Shown here: positions 26,904 to 35,682 of the stretch, piece after piece | Position numbering within the stretch: the stretch's first letter is position 1 | How the letters are laid out: each line of letters starts with the position of its first letter | NCBI RefSeq assembly: GCF_019049285.1 | Contig: NZ_JAGMUL010000128.1 | Coordinates: 1 to 64,000 of the forward strand | Direction of reading: 5' to 3' | Source: Streptomyces sp. AC550_RSS872 | Lineage (GTDB): Bacteria; Actinomycetota; Actinomycetes; Streptomycetales; Streptomycetaceae | Length of the DNA stretch: 64,000 nucleotides | Notes under the pieces: generated by a model | Databases searched by the model: none | What the model was told of the DNA's origin: nothing | What the model saw: the letters and a program-made list of their open reading frames with translations, nothing else | Program-made: the position numbers and the translations under genes

Positions 26904-28147
26904 GCGAGGGCGACATCCAGATTCAGCAGACGCCGGAACGCCACCCGGGGGGCCCAGGAGGGACGGCGGACCAGGGTGAGGCGGGGGAGGTGGGTGATCA
27001 TTCGGCTGAGCAGGGTCTGGGCCTCGAGGCGGGCCAGGGGCGCGCCGAGGCAGTAGTGGATGCCTCCGCTGAAGGCGAGATGGCCGGGCCCCCGGCTCAG
27101 GTCGAACCGGTCGGGAGCCCTGTAGCGGGCCGGATCCTGGTGCGCGGCTCCCACCATCAGGTGGACCATCTCGTCTGCCCGGACCTCGACGCCCTCCAGG
27201 ACGCAGTCCTGTGCGGCGACCCGGCTGATGACATGCGTAGGGGGGTCGTAGCGCAACGACTCCTCCACGAACGCGGGCACGAGATCCGGCTGTTCGGCGA
27301 GCAGGCTCCACCGGTCGGGGTCCTCGATGAGCAGCAGGGCCATGGTCGACAGGAGGGTGGACGTCGTCTCCAGCGCGGCCAGCAGGACGAACAGGGCGAG
27401 GAAGTAGACCGCCTCGTCCGCCCTGTCCTGGTCCGGTTCCAGCTCGTCCCAGGTGCGGATCCAGCGGGACACCGGGTCGTCGCCGAGACGTGTGCGCCGT
27501 TCGGCCACGAGGTCGAGGAAGTAGGCGCGCAGTTCGGCCATGGCCACGTCGGACCGGGCCAACTGGCTGGCGGAGGGCAGGAGCTCCTGGGTGAAGACCT
27601 GGTCGTGGGTCAGTTCGCGCAGACGGGACCAGTCCGCGCTGGGCAGCCCCAGCCAGTCCCCGATCGTGGCGATCGGGAGCTCCTCGCTGACCAGGGCGGC
27701 GAAGTCCGCCTCCCCGGTGTGCAGTTGGTCCATCAGGGAGTCGAGGAGGCCGTCGACCACCCGGCTCACGCGCGAGCCGATCTGTTCGATGGTGCCGCGG
27801 TCGAAGGTGCCGGCCGCCCGCCGGACCCGGGTGTGCTCCGGGGGGTTGAGCGCGGGCAGGGTGCGGCTGATCTCACGGGAGGAGGGAGCGCTCCAGCGTG
27901 TGCGCTCTCCCTGCCGTTCCCTCCACCCCGTGTCCGGCTCGAGCCAGGTGCCGCTGCGCAACACCTGGTCGCAGGCGCCGAAGCCGGTAACGAGGAAACC
28001 ACCCCAGGGTGCGGGGCTCACGTCTCCTCGCGACCGGAGTTCGGCGTAGAGGGGGAAGGGGTCGGCCTGGCCCTGGGCCGTCCGGAGACGGGAGAAGAGG
28101 GCAACGGTGGCGCGACGATCGGATATCGGAGAGGTGACACTCCCCAC
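26900..28147 (-). CDS. Cytochrome P450 (conservon-associated, canonical motifs)
   Basis: A 415-residue soluble P450 with I-helix ALETTST, K-helix ESLR (ExxR) and heme loop FSGGIHYCLGAPLARLEA with the Cys ligand. It needs a ferredoxin partner, which is not encoded here. The GTG at 28145-28147 follows AAGGAG and gives a normal length; an ATG at 28180 has no good ribosome site. It lies 93 nt after the CYP157-type gene and is translationally coupled to the enoyl-CoA hydratase. Conservons often carry a second P450 in this place (CYP154 or CYP156 type). Confidence 0.92.
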   Translation of the reverse strand: MGSVTSPISDRRATVALFSRLRTAQGQADPFPLYAELRSRGDVSPAPWGGFLVTGFGACDQVLRSGTWLEPDTGWRERQGERTRWSAPSSREISRTLPALNPPEHTRVRRAAGTFDRGTIEQIGSRVSRVVDGLLDSLMDQLHTGEADFAALVSEELPIATIGDWLGLPSADWSRLRELTHDQVFTQELLPSASQLARSDVAMAELRAYFLDLVAERRTRLGDDPVSRWIRTWDELEPDQDRADEAVYFLALFVLLAALETTSTLLSTMALLLIEDPDRWSLLAEQPDLVPAFVEESLRYDPPTHVISRVAAQDCVLEGVEVRADEMVHLMVGAAHQDPARYRAPDRFDLSRGPGHLAFSGGIHYCLGAPLARLEAQTLLSRMITHLPRLTLVRRPSWAPRVAFRRLLNLDVALA

Positions 28148-28240
28148 GATGGCGGCTCCTTTCTGAGAGTCAGCCGCCATACGTACCCGAGAGATCATTG
28201 AAAGATTCAGTAACACACTGGTATCACAGCGTTACCTGCG

Positions 28241-29614
28241 TCACGCGCCCCTCGTCCATGCCAGGAACCGGCTGAACAGCCCGCCCTTGTGCTGCGGCGC
28301 GGCGTGGGCCGGCCGAGGCGCGGGGGACGGCTGCGGCGCCGAAGTCGACTGCGCCGTCTGCGCGGAGCGAGCCGCCGCGGACCGGGCCGCCGCAGCCGAC
28401 GACACGACGCGCGGGGAGAACCGGACGGGCACGGTCACCAGCGAACGGCTCCACGGCGTCGGCGCCCAGGCCAGTTCCTTGAAGGGGACGCGCAGTTCGA
28501 CGTCGGGCAGCCGGTTGAGCAGGGACTCGACAGCCGTGGACGCGATCAGGAAGGCGGGGTCCTTGGCCGGGCAGGCGTGCGGGCCGGCGCCGAAGGCCAG
28601 ATGGGCCTTGGCGCTGAGCTGCTCGCGGTGATCGGTCAGCTTGGGGTCGGTGTTGGCCGCCGCGAACGAGATCAGGATCGGGTCGCCCGCCCTGACGGTC
28701 CGGCCGCTCAGCTCGACGTCGTGGACCGGGTAGTGGCCCGCGTAGTTGGCGATCGGCGCGTAGTTCCACAGGGTCTGCACGACCGCGTCCTCGATCGGCA
28801 GGCCGCTCGGCCAGTCGTCGCTCAGATACAGCGCGCCGCTGGTGCCGATGGCGGCGGTCAGGGGCATGGTGCCACCGGAGAGCAGGGTCACCAGCTGGTG
28901 CAGCACCTCCTCGTCCGTCAGCCGGGCGGAGTGCGCCATCAGTCGGGTGGTGAGGTCCTCACCGGGCTCGCGGCGCTTGAGCGCGATGAGTTCGGCGAGC
29001 GCTGCGCCCAGCGTCTCGTCGGCACCCGGCGTGCCCTCGAAGATGCCGCTGATCCCGACGATCACCCGGTCGCCGATCTCGGGCGGGCAGCCGAACAGAT
29101 CACTGAAGACCAGCAGCGGAAGCGGCTGGGCGTAGGCGGCCATCAACTCGGCCTGGCCGAGGGGTTCGGAGCTGAAACGGCTGATCAGGTAGTCGGCCGA
29201 CTGCTGCGTCTGACGCACCAGCTGGACCTGGTTGACGGTGGCGAGACTGTCCGTCACCGCCTGCCGCAGCCGGGCGTGCGCCGCGCCGTCGCTGAACAGC
29301 GCGTTGGGGCGGTAGGCCATCATCGGCAGCGCCGGACTGTCGGCGGGCACCCGCCCCTCGTTGAGGGCGTTCCAGCGACGCGCGTCCCGTACGAACGACC
29401 CGGGGTTCTGGAGGATGTAGAGGGCGGCGTCGTAACTGGTCACCAGCTCGACCTCGACGTCCGGCGCGATGTCGACCGGCGCGCTCGGCCCCATCGAACG
29501 CAGCTGGCTGTAGTGCCGCTCGGGGTCGGAGCCGAACTCGGGCCCGTACAGCCGTATGTTGCCGTGAGCGGGGCAGCCGGCCGGTGTCCCGGACGGGTCG
29601 AAGTGCTGTTGCAT
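28241..29614 (-). CDS. cvnE: CYP157-type cytochrome P450 lacking ExxR
   Basis: 457 residues with heme loop FGAGPHACPAKDPAFLIA. At the K-helix, where other P450s have ExxR, it reads QTLW (VVQTLWNYAP), so both conserved residues are missing; this matches the reported peculiarity of Streptomyces CYP157C1. The I-helix LLSGGTMPLTAA also lacks the acid-alcohol pair used for oxygen activation. The last 60 residues are an Ala/Pro/Ser-rich tail ending LFSRFLAWTRGA. It lies 10 nt after the conservon GTPase gene. Whether it is a monooxygenase at all is open. Confidence 0.92.
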   Translation of the reverse strand: MQQHFDPSGTPAGCPAHGNIRLYGPEFGSDPERHYSQLRSMGPSAPVDIAPDVEVELVTSYDAALYILQNPGSFVRDARRWNALNEGRVPADSPALPMMAYRPNALFSDGAAHARLRQAVTDSLATVNQVQLVRQTQQSADYLISRFSSEPLGQAELMAAYAQPLPLLVFSDLFGCPPEIGDRVIVGISGIFEGTPGADETLGAALAELIALKRREPGEDLTTRLMAHSARLTDEEVLHQLVTLLSGGTMPLTAAIGTSGALYLSDDWPSGLPIEDAVVQTLWNYAPIANYAGHYPVHDVELSGRTVRAGDPILISFAAANTDPKLTDHREQLSAKAHLAFGAGPHACPAKDPAFLIASTAVESLLNRLPDVELRVPFKELAWAPTPWSRSLVTVPVRFSPRVVSSAAAARSAAARSAQTAQSTSAPQPSPAPRPAHAAPQHKGGLFSRFLAWTRGA

Positions 29615-29624
29615 GCCGTGGCTC

Positions 29625-30185
29625 CTAGCCGAGGGTGGTCATGAGGTGCTTCACGAGGGTGATCAGCGCCTGGGCCGAGGAGCCCTGGTCGCGCACGTCG
29701 CAGCGGACGACCGGGGTCTCCTCGGAGAGGTTGAGCGCCTCACGTACCTCGTCGAGCGGGTAGTCGGGTGTGCTGTCGAAGTGGTTGACACCGATGGCGT
29801 ACGTCAGGCCGAACTGCTCGACCAGGTCCAGGATCGGGAAGCTCTCGTGCAGCCGCTCGGGGTCCACCAGGACCAGCGCGCCCAGCGCACCCCGGGACAG
29901 CCCCTCCCACATCTCCTTGAAGCGTTCCTGGCCCGGGGTTCCGAAGAGGTAGAGGACCAGGCTCTCGCTCAGGGACAGGCGCCCGAAGTCCATCGCCACC
30001 GTCGTGGTCGTCTTGTCCGGGGTGCCCGAGAGGTCGTCGAATCCCTCGCTCGCCTCGGTGATCTCCTCCTCGGTCTGCAGCGGCTCGATCTCGGAGATGC
30101 TGCCGATGCAGGTGGTCTTCCCGACCCCGAAGTGGCCCACGACGAGGATCTTCACGGAACGGGAGACGGCTGGATCCAGATACAC
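29625..30185 (-). CDS. cvnD: Conservon GTPase CvnD
   Basis: 186-residue Ras-like GTPase of the MglA/CvnD type: P-loop GHFGVGKTT, TVAMDFGRL, FGTPGQERF (G3) and VNHFD in place of NKxD. In characterised conservons it binds CvnB and CvnC and forms a membrane-linked signalling complex with the CvnA kinase. The GTG start is 3 nt after the cvnC stop, with GGAGCG upstream. Confidence 0.95.
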   Translation of the reverse strand: MYLDPAVSRSVKILVVGHFGVGKTTCIGSISEIEPLQTEEEITEASEGFDDLSGTPDKTTTTVAMDFGRLSLSESLVLYLFGTPGQERFKEMWEGLSRGALGALVLVDPERLHESFPILDLVEQFGLTYAIGVNHFDSTPDYPLDEVREALNLSEETPVVRCDVRDQGSSAQALITLVKHLMTTLG

Positions 30186-30188
30186 GAA

Positions 30189-30572
30189 TTACGCTCCGAA
30201 TCGGGTCTTCAGGCCATCGAGCACGGCGGTGAGCAGTTCGCGGTCGACACGTTCGGCACGCGGCGCCGGATTCCTCACAAAGAGCAGGCCGTCCTCGGCC
30301 ATCTGCGCCAGCAGGATGCGCACGATACCCAGCGGCAGCCGCGTGTAGCCGGAGATCTCGGCCACGGACAGAAAGCCCTCGGCGATCAGGTCCATGACCG
30401 CTCTGGCTTCCGGAGACAGCGTGCGGGCGGCGGCCTCGGTGCCCTCCTGGGCGGTGACGAGCGTGGTGTGCTCGTACTCGTGGTCCGCGGGCAGCGCACG
30501 TCCCTTCGCGATGACGAACAGCGGGACTAATGCGGACGTCAGTTCCAGCTCGCTGTCCGGTTCGTCATGCAT
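30189..30572 (-). CDS. cvnC: Conservon protein CvnC (DUF742)
   Basis: 127 residues of DUF742, a winged-helix-like protein: LVPLFVIAKGRALP, LSPEARAVMDLIAEGFLSVAEISGYTRLPLGIVRILLAQM. The end of the protein (NPAPRAERVDRELLTAVLDGLK) is well kept. It starts inside the last codons of cvnB, an 8-nt overlap, and is followed at once by cvnD. Confidence 0.95.
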   Translation of the reverse strand: MHDEPDSELELTSALVPLFVIAKGRALPADHEYEHTTLVTAQEGTEAAARTLSPEARAVMDLIAEGFLSVAEISGYTRLPLGIVRILLAQMAEDGLLFVRNPAPRAERVDRELLTAVLDGLKTRFGA

Positions 30573-31416
30573 CGCCGGCCTTCCCTCCCTGCGGTACCTG
30601 CCGTGCGGTGAGCCTGGGCGCCACATCGCTCAGCCGAGTGGTGAACTCCTCGATGTCACAGTCGTGGGCGGCGGCCGCCGCGAGGAAGGCGCCCTCACCG
30701 GCCGCGACGAGGAAGATCCAGCCGTGCTGGAACTCGATGACCGTCTGTCGCCACCCCTCGTCCCGCCGTCCGCCGGCGAACGGCGCGGTCGCCCGGCTGT
30801 AGGCGTGAATGCCCGTCATGGCCGCGGAGATGGTGTCCGCCAGATCCCGGCCGATCCCGCCGCTCGCCCCACGGGGCAGACCGTCGGCCCCGAGCAGCAG
30901 GGCGTGCCGGGCACCGCGTACGGAGGCGATCAGCTGGTCCAGCTCGGCGAGGACGAACCCCGACCCGCCCCCCGCGTCGCTGCGGTCAGCGGCGTCGGCC
31001 TGGACCGGCGCCGAGTCACCGCCGCTCACCCGGGGTGCCGAGGTGAGGTTGTTGCCCAGCCGGGCGACCAGCCGGTTCATCCGGAAGGAGATCTGCTGCA
31101 TGTCGACATCGGGTTCCGCGGCGGCGGCCAGATAGGTGCCCTGCCCGGCCCCGATCAGGAACACCCAGCCGTGCGTGAACTCGATGACCGTCTGACTCCA
31201 CTGCCGGTCCTCGGACGGCCCGGCGAAGTGGGCGGTCGCGCGGCTGAGCGACTGCATCCCCGCCATGGCGGCGGCGATGGTCCGTACGTCCCCGTCGACC
31301 AGGCCGTCCGTCACCCCGCGCGGAAGCCCGTCCGCGGACAGCACCACGGCGTGCCGGGCCCGGGGGACGTTGTCCACGATGTCCTGGACCATCCAGGACA
31401 TGTCCGTAGTAGTCAT
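30565..31416 (-). CDS. cvnB: Double roadblock/LC7 protein (CvnB duplication)
   Basis: 283 residues, about twice the length of usual CvnB. Residues about 6-125 (ARHAVVLSADGLPRG, TVIEFTHGWVFLIGAGQGTYL) and about 155-270 (ARHALLLGADGLPRG, TVIEFQHGWIFLVAAGEGAFL) are two Roadblock/LC7 domains joined by an Asp/Gly-rich linker. The two halves are paralogous to each other. CvnB proteins act as homodimers with the GTPase, so the fusion presumably forms the dimer within one chain. The ATG overlaps the cvnA stop. Confidence 0.93.
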   Translation of the reverse strand: MTTTDMSWMVQDIVDNVPRARHAVVLSADGLPRGVTDGLVDGDVRTIAAAMAGMQSLSRATAHFAGPSEDRQWSQTVIEFTHGWVFLIGAGQGTYLAAAAEPDVDMQQISFRMNRLVARLGNNLTSAPRVSGGDSAPVQADAADRSDAGGGSGFVLAELDQLIASVRGARHALLLGADGLPRGASGGIGRDLADTISAAMTGIHAYSRATAPFAGGRRDEGWRQTVIEFQHGWIFLVAAGEGAFLAAAAAHDCDIEEFTTRLSDVAPRLTARQVPQGGKAGDA

Positions 31417-32603
31417 GCGCCTTCGGACCCTTCGGGCGTCGGGGCGTCCAGGTCACGGCCGGTCAGTGTGCCGCGCTGGAACGCCCCCAGGCCCCCGCCG
31501 CCGGAACCCTGCGCCGCCCTCCTGGGCGCGGCTGCCGTCCCACCGGCCGCGCCGCCGTCGGCGGGAACGCTGGCGATGGGCGACTTGCGGGCCCCGCGCT
31601 TCGGCAGGCCGTGCACCGTGCGGGCGCCGCCCTGCTCGCGGCCCTCGACCCGTCGGATGTTGCTCACCGGCACCTCACTGGCCGGCGGCGAGGTCTCCTC
31701 CATGGTCCACAGCTCCTCGGGCAGCAGAACGACGGCGCGTACGCCGCCGTAGCGGGAGACTCCCGTGACATCCACCTTGAAGCCGTACTGACGGGCGATC
31801 AGGCCGACGACGGGGAAGCCGAACTTGGGCTGGGTGCCCAGCTGGGACAGCCGGGGCACCTCGTCGCCGGACAGCAGAGCGGTCGCCGCCTGCCGGTCCT
31901 CGTCGCTCATGCTGACGCCGGCGTCGTCGATGATGATGCACAGGTTCTTCTGGACCCGCTGGAACGTTACCTCGATCGGCGCCTCGGCCTGCGAGAAGCT
32001 GGCAGCGTTGTCGAGCAGTTCGGCGACGGCGAGCGCCACCGGCGCCACCGCGGAGGCCTTCAGCGCGATGCCGCTCGGCTGCATGATCTCGACCCGGTGG
32101 AAGTTGCGGATCTGGCTCTGGGCGCTGCGCACCACGTCGTAGACGCTGGCGGGCTGGCTGCGCCGGCCGAGGGGCGCGCCGCACATGACCGCGATGCCCT
32201 GGGCCTTACGGGCCATCTGCGCGTTGGCGTGGTTCACGTCCATCAGGTCGGTCAGAACGCTGTGTCCGCCGTACTTGCGCTGGATCTCGTCCAGCAACGC
32301 CGTCTGTTCGGCCGCGAGGCTCTGGAGGAAGCGGGCGGCGCCCTTGAGGACCGCCTTGGTGCTCTCCTCCGCCGCCTGCTCGGCCTCCTCGATGACACCG
32401 TCCTGCTCGTCCCGGACCCGTTGCAGTTCTCCCTGCATACGGCCGAGCTCGCCCTCGGTGTATCTGAGCCGCTGTGCCAGCGCGGCCTCGGCTTCCCTCT
32501 TCTTCGCCCCCAGTGCGGAGTTGCGGAGTGTGAGGGCCACGACTGCGGCTACGGCTGTCACCGCTATCGCAACCAGACACCAGATAAGCGCGTCTTGACT
32601 CAT
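31413..32603 (-). CDS. cvnA: Conservon sensor kinase-like CvnA
   Basis: 396 residues: an N-terminal membrane helix (LIWCLVAIAVTAVAAVVALTL), a coiled coil (about 35-110), then an ATPase domain with N-box AVAELLDNAASFS, DDAGVSMS and KFGFPVVGLIARQYG. The phospho-accepting His of normal kinases is not apparent, as in other CvnA proteins. The C-terminal 80 residues are Gly/Ala-rich. The start ATG follows GAAAGG. It is the first gene of the operon; 32604-32945 upstream holds no clear gene. Confidence 0.93.
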   Translation of the reverse strand: MSQDALIWCLVAIAVTAVAAVVALTLRNSALGAKKREAEAALAQRLRYTEGELGRMQGELQRVRDEQDGVIEEAEQAAEESTKAVLKGAARFLQSLAAEQTALLDEIQRKYGGHSVLTDLMDVNHANAQMARKAQGIAVMCGAPLGRRSQPASVYDVVRSAQSQIRNFHRVEIMQPSGIALKASAVAPVALAVAELLDNAASFSQAEAPIEVTFQRVQKNLCIIIDDAGVSMSDEDRQAATALLSGDEVPRLSQLGTQPKFGFPVVGLIARQYGFKVDVTGVSRYGGVRAVVLLPEELWTMEETSPPASEVPVSNIRRVEGREQGGARTVHGLPKRGARKSPIASVPADGGAAGGTAAAPRRAAQGSGGGGLGAFQRGTLTGRDLDAPTPEGSEGA

Positions 32604-32949
32604 GGAAACCTTTCCCGGCGCGTGGCATGCAGCGTCGACGGATACAGCTCGCGAGGATCCGCAACCCGTCACAGGGGACCGCATGACTGTTGGTGCGAAG
32701 AGCAGACCACCTCAGGCGGGTTGCGCCTGAGCGAAGTGGATCAAGGTCGCAGACGGCGGAATGCTATCACTCTCAAACATTGGCCTTGAGGCCGCCTTTG
32801 AGGTCTCCACAGGCTCAATAGATGGGTCACGAAAGCCTGTTGGGGAGTATCCATGATCCCCGGTGAGAGCCTGTGACCGGGGGTAGGTGAGGGCGACGTC
32901 CGCGCTGCGCAGCCCGCGGGGCACGGCGCCTTCATGCCGGACGCGTGCG

Positions 32950-32991
32950 AGGGCGCCTGCCGGGCATCTACCCCGGTCAGGCGCCCTTTTT
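32950..32991 (+). terminator. Strong rightward terminator without an obvious gene before it
   Basis: GGGCGCCTG (32951-32959) pairs with CAGGCGCCC (32978-32986); inside, CCGGG pairs with CCCGG, with one bulged base, and TTTTT follows at 32987-32991. The T run is only on the rightward strand. No convincing protein gene ends here, so an untranslated RNA or short ORF in 32700-32950 could be its source. Confidence 0.7.
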
Positions 32992-33333
32992 GTGCTTCTG
33001 GAAGAAGCCCGGCTTCTTCGGCGAGTACGACACCGGACCACACAGCACACGGGTGATTCACTTCACCGATGGGAAACCGCATCGCCGCCCGATCCGAGCG
33101 GTGCGGCCGCGGCGATGTTCACCCACCTCACCGAGGCCTGGCTCGTCCGCCGCAGCGCACCGGGCGACCCGGTGTGCCTGGACCGTGAGCAAGCGCCACC
33201 GGCGGTGGCACGGCGTACCGGGATGGCCCTCGGGCCGGTGAGTGAGCATTGCCGGCCCGCGCTCCGTCGCCGTATGAGCGCTGACGTTGTCGCGCGACAC
33301 GGGCGGGCTCGGCCTTCCGCCGGGCCCGCCACA

Positions 33334-33354
33334 CCGGCTCCCTACCGGAGCCGG
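33334..33354 (-). terminator. Hairpin after the GH62 gene
   Basis: CCGGCTCC (33334-33341) pairs with GGAGCCGG (33347-33354) around CTACC. It is 16 bp beyond the stop of the leftward GH62 gene. The region 32992-33333 has no gene that can be supported; its open frames give low-complexity translations. Confidence 0.5.
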
Positions 33355-33369
33355 ACCCGTGTCATACCG

Positions 33370-34836
33370 TCAGCGCTGCCGTGTCAGCAGACCCGGACGG
33401 TAGGGCAGGAGGCCGTAGTCGCCGCCTGAGTTGGGGCTGCGCCCCTGGTAGAGCAACTGCAAATTGCAGGGGTCGACGGTCATGGTCTGATCGGGGCTGG
33501 TGCGGATCAGTTCGCCATGGCTGATGTCGTTGGTCCAGGTGGCGCCGCTGTTGGCCTTGCCGGCGAAAGGATTGCTCTCGGTCGCGGCCTGGGGTGTCCA
33601 TGAGCCGTTCAGACTGGTGGCCGTGAACGAGCGGAAGTAGCGCCCCTGCGAGCCGATCGCCTCGACGATCATGAGGTAGCGGTTCTGGCCCTGGAGCTTG
33701 TAGACCTGCGGGGCTTCGAACAGGTTGTTCGTCGTGTCGCTCATGATCGTCGTACACGACGAGCCGAAGCTCCCCGGGAAGTTCCCGATCGGCATGCTGG
33801 CCCGGTAGATCTTGCCGTTGTCGCCGGCGAAGAACAGGTACATGTTTGTCCCGTCGGCGATGAGCGTCTGGTCGATGGGTCCTGTTCCGGAGCCGGAGAT
33901 GCTTCCGGTGAAGAGCGGCTGCTCGGCTGACCAGCCGTTCGGGTTGGTGGGGTCGCTCGACGTCCGGTAGGAGAAGGCCGTCCTGCCCCACTGGTAGGCG
34001 AGCACCCAGATGTTCTTCGGCGCGAAGTAGAAGAGCGTGGGCGCGACGGTGGAATTCGACATCGTGTTCTGGCTGGCCGAGGCCATCTCCGGCCAGTTGG
34101 TGAACAGGCCGAAGTTCATCGAGCCCCAACGCGTCCCCGTGTCGTGCGTCGTCGCATAGACGAGTTGCCTGCCGTTGTGGGGGACGACGGTGAAGTCCTT
34201 GAGCGAGACCCACCCCGGCTTGGGCTGCGCCAGCGCGCCCGTTGATGCCCAGCGGTATGTCGACGGAAGATCGCACGGCCCGGGGTTGCCGGCGCCGACC
34301 TTGACGAGCTGCCACTGCTGGTTGGTGCCGCCCCAGTCGTCGTACTGCACGACGTTCGCGTTGTCGGCGGTGGCGGCACCTTGTACTTCGAGGGCCTTGT
34401 TGCTGTGGCGGGAGATGAGCCTCACGTAGCCGTCCGAGCTGTCGGCCAGCCGCCACTGCTGGTTGGTGGCGTTCAGGTCGGCCCACTGGACGATCGAGCC
34501 GCCGTTCGCGGTGGACCAGTTGTGGACGTCCAGCACCTTGCCCGAGTGGCGGGACTTGATGCGGTAGTAGCCGCCTCCGGAGTCGACGAACTGCCACTGC
34601 TGCTGGTTCTGGTCGTTCCTGGTCCACTGGGTGATGCGGGCGCCGTCGCTGGTCGCCAGGTTGTAGACGTCCAGGGCCTTGCCGCTGTTGCGGTTGACCA
34701 GCACATACGAGGCGTTGGGGTCTACGGTCGCCGCGGCGGCGGGCTGGGCACCGAGGAAGGTGGCAACGAGCAGCAAGGGCGCGAGGACAGCGAGTAAGTG
34801 TCTCAGACGGACCGGGGGCCGGTGGCGAAACCGCAT
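33370..34836 (-). CDS. Secreted GH62 alpha-L-arabinofuranosidase with CBM13
   Basis: 488 residues: signal peptide (to about residue 35), an N-terminal ricin-type CBM13 trefoil (about 38-175, three QQW repeats) and a GH62 catalytic propeller (about 188-480). WVSLKDFTVVPHNG holds the likely base Asp, GPIDQTLIADGTN the supporting Asp and NNLFEAPQVYKLQG the acid Glu, as in S. coelicolor GH62. It removes arabinose side chains from arabinoxylan. AAGGAGG lies 7 nt before the ATG. A 15-bp palindrome stands 80 bp upstream. Its CBM13 is very close to that of the esterase at 37145. Confidence 0.95.
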   Translation of the reverse strand: MRFRHRPPVRLRHLLAVLAPLLLVATFLGAQPAAAATVDPNASYVLVNRNSGKALDVYNLATSDGARITQWTRNDQNQQQWQFVDSGGGYYRIKSRHSGKVLDVHNWSTANGGSIVQWADLNATNQQWRLADSSDGYVRLISRHSNKALEVQGAATADNANVVQYDDWGGTNQQWQLVKVGAGNPGPCDLPSTYRWASTGALAQPKPGWVSLKDFTVVPHNGRQLVYATTHDTGTRWGSMNFGLFTNWPEMASASQNTMSNSTVAPTLFYFAPKNIWVLAYQWGRTAFSYRTSSDPTNPNGWSAEQPLFTGSISGSGTGPIDQTLIADGTNMYLFFAGDNGKIYRASMPIGNFPGSFGSSCTTIMSDTTNNLFEAPQVYKLQGQNRYLMIVEAIGSQGRYFRSFTATSLNGSWTPQAATESNPFAGKANSGATWTNDISHGELIRTSPDQTMTVDPCNLQLLYQGRSPNSGGDYGLLPYRPGLLTRQR

Positions 34837-34915
34837 CAGAGGACCTCCTTGGGGGCGGGGCGAGGTGACGCCGATGAACCGAGGAGCGGTCGTATCGAGG
34901 GATGCAGGGGATGGA

Positions 34916-34930
34916 TTCGAAACTTTCGAA
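34916..34930. promoter_or_regulatory. Perfect 15-bp palindrome upstream of GH62
   Basis: TTCGAAA-C-TTTCGAA, centred on base 34923, lies 80-94 bp upstream of the GH62 start. It contains CGAAACTTTCG, the type of inverted repeat described near xylanase promoters in Streptomyces, so it is a likely operator for xylan-dependent control. Confidence 0.65.
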
Positions 34931-35170
34931 GAGTTCCCCGATTCTTTGACGCCACAAGCTAGGAATGCGGGGCCCTTTGGTCAAGGTCTATTACCGATCT
35001 GTCCACAAACAGCTCCTCCAAGGGGCCGTGGCAGGGGGGAAGTTGACCAAGCGGTGCCCGCACACTTGCCCTGGTCCCGGCCCGGTCAGGCCCTGCGGCA
35101 TCCGCTGACGACCGCGCCGAATGGTTCGGCGTCCTGCTCGACGTGATTCCGAATGTTTCGATCGACGAGC

Positions 35171-35215
35171 GGAAATTTTCCATGCTGTGAGGATTGACGA
35201 TTCACGGTCAATCCT
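35171..35215. promoter_or_regulatory. Two inverted repeats between GH62 and xylanase genes
   Basis: GGAAA-T-TTTCC (35171-35181) is a variant of the GH62 palindrome. Directly after it, AGGATTGAC (35190-35198) is exactly complementary to GTCAATCCT (35207-35215) across 8 bases. Both lie about 470-510 bp upstream of the xylanase start. Confidence 0.4.
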
Positions 35216-35283
35216 TCAATCATCCATCTCTGGGCGACCGGCCGCAGTTCGAGATTCCGAACTAAGTCGCCTGAGCAAACGGT

Positions 35284-35329
35284 GCTGCACGGCAGATCCA
35301 CGCACTGCTGCACCGCAGATCCGCGCACC
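35284..35329. repeat. Tandem pair of 23-bp repeats
   Basis: Units at 35284-35306 and 35307-35329 match at 20 of 23 positions. They lie in the long non-coding stretch 34837-35682 between the GH62 and xylanase genes. No gene is supported there. Confidence 0.6.
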
Positions 35330-35682
35330 GAAGCACTGCGCCACCCCGTTTTGTCCCGGTGAGGTTCGCACCAGCGCATCCTGGCTCTTCGTGCAGTTGG
35401 AGAGGTATGCGGCGCCGCGTGACGGTCCCCCGGCCGAGCCGCGATGGAGTACCCCATGCCTGTGTCGAAACACCGCCACCGCCCGCCGTAGGTCACCCGA
35501 CGGCCGACCGGGTGCCCTCTCGTGCCGGTTGGAGATCGTCCCGGTCCCATGACCGCGGTGTCCGGCGATTCCGTGCTGCCCGGGTTCCGGCCCGCCCGCC
35601 CCGTCCGTCTGCCGAGTGGGAGCCGATGAGGCATTCCCCCGCGCTTCAGTCCTTCCGTGATGTCTACCTTGGAGGCACAGCC

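Noticed and set aside
32887..33429. Rightward open frames between cvnA and GH62, one giving CFWKKPGFFGEYDTG
   Set aside because: The translations do not continue as a protein-like sequence, start codons lack ribosome sites and one frame crosses the terminator hairpin at 32950. Kept only as an unexplained region.
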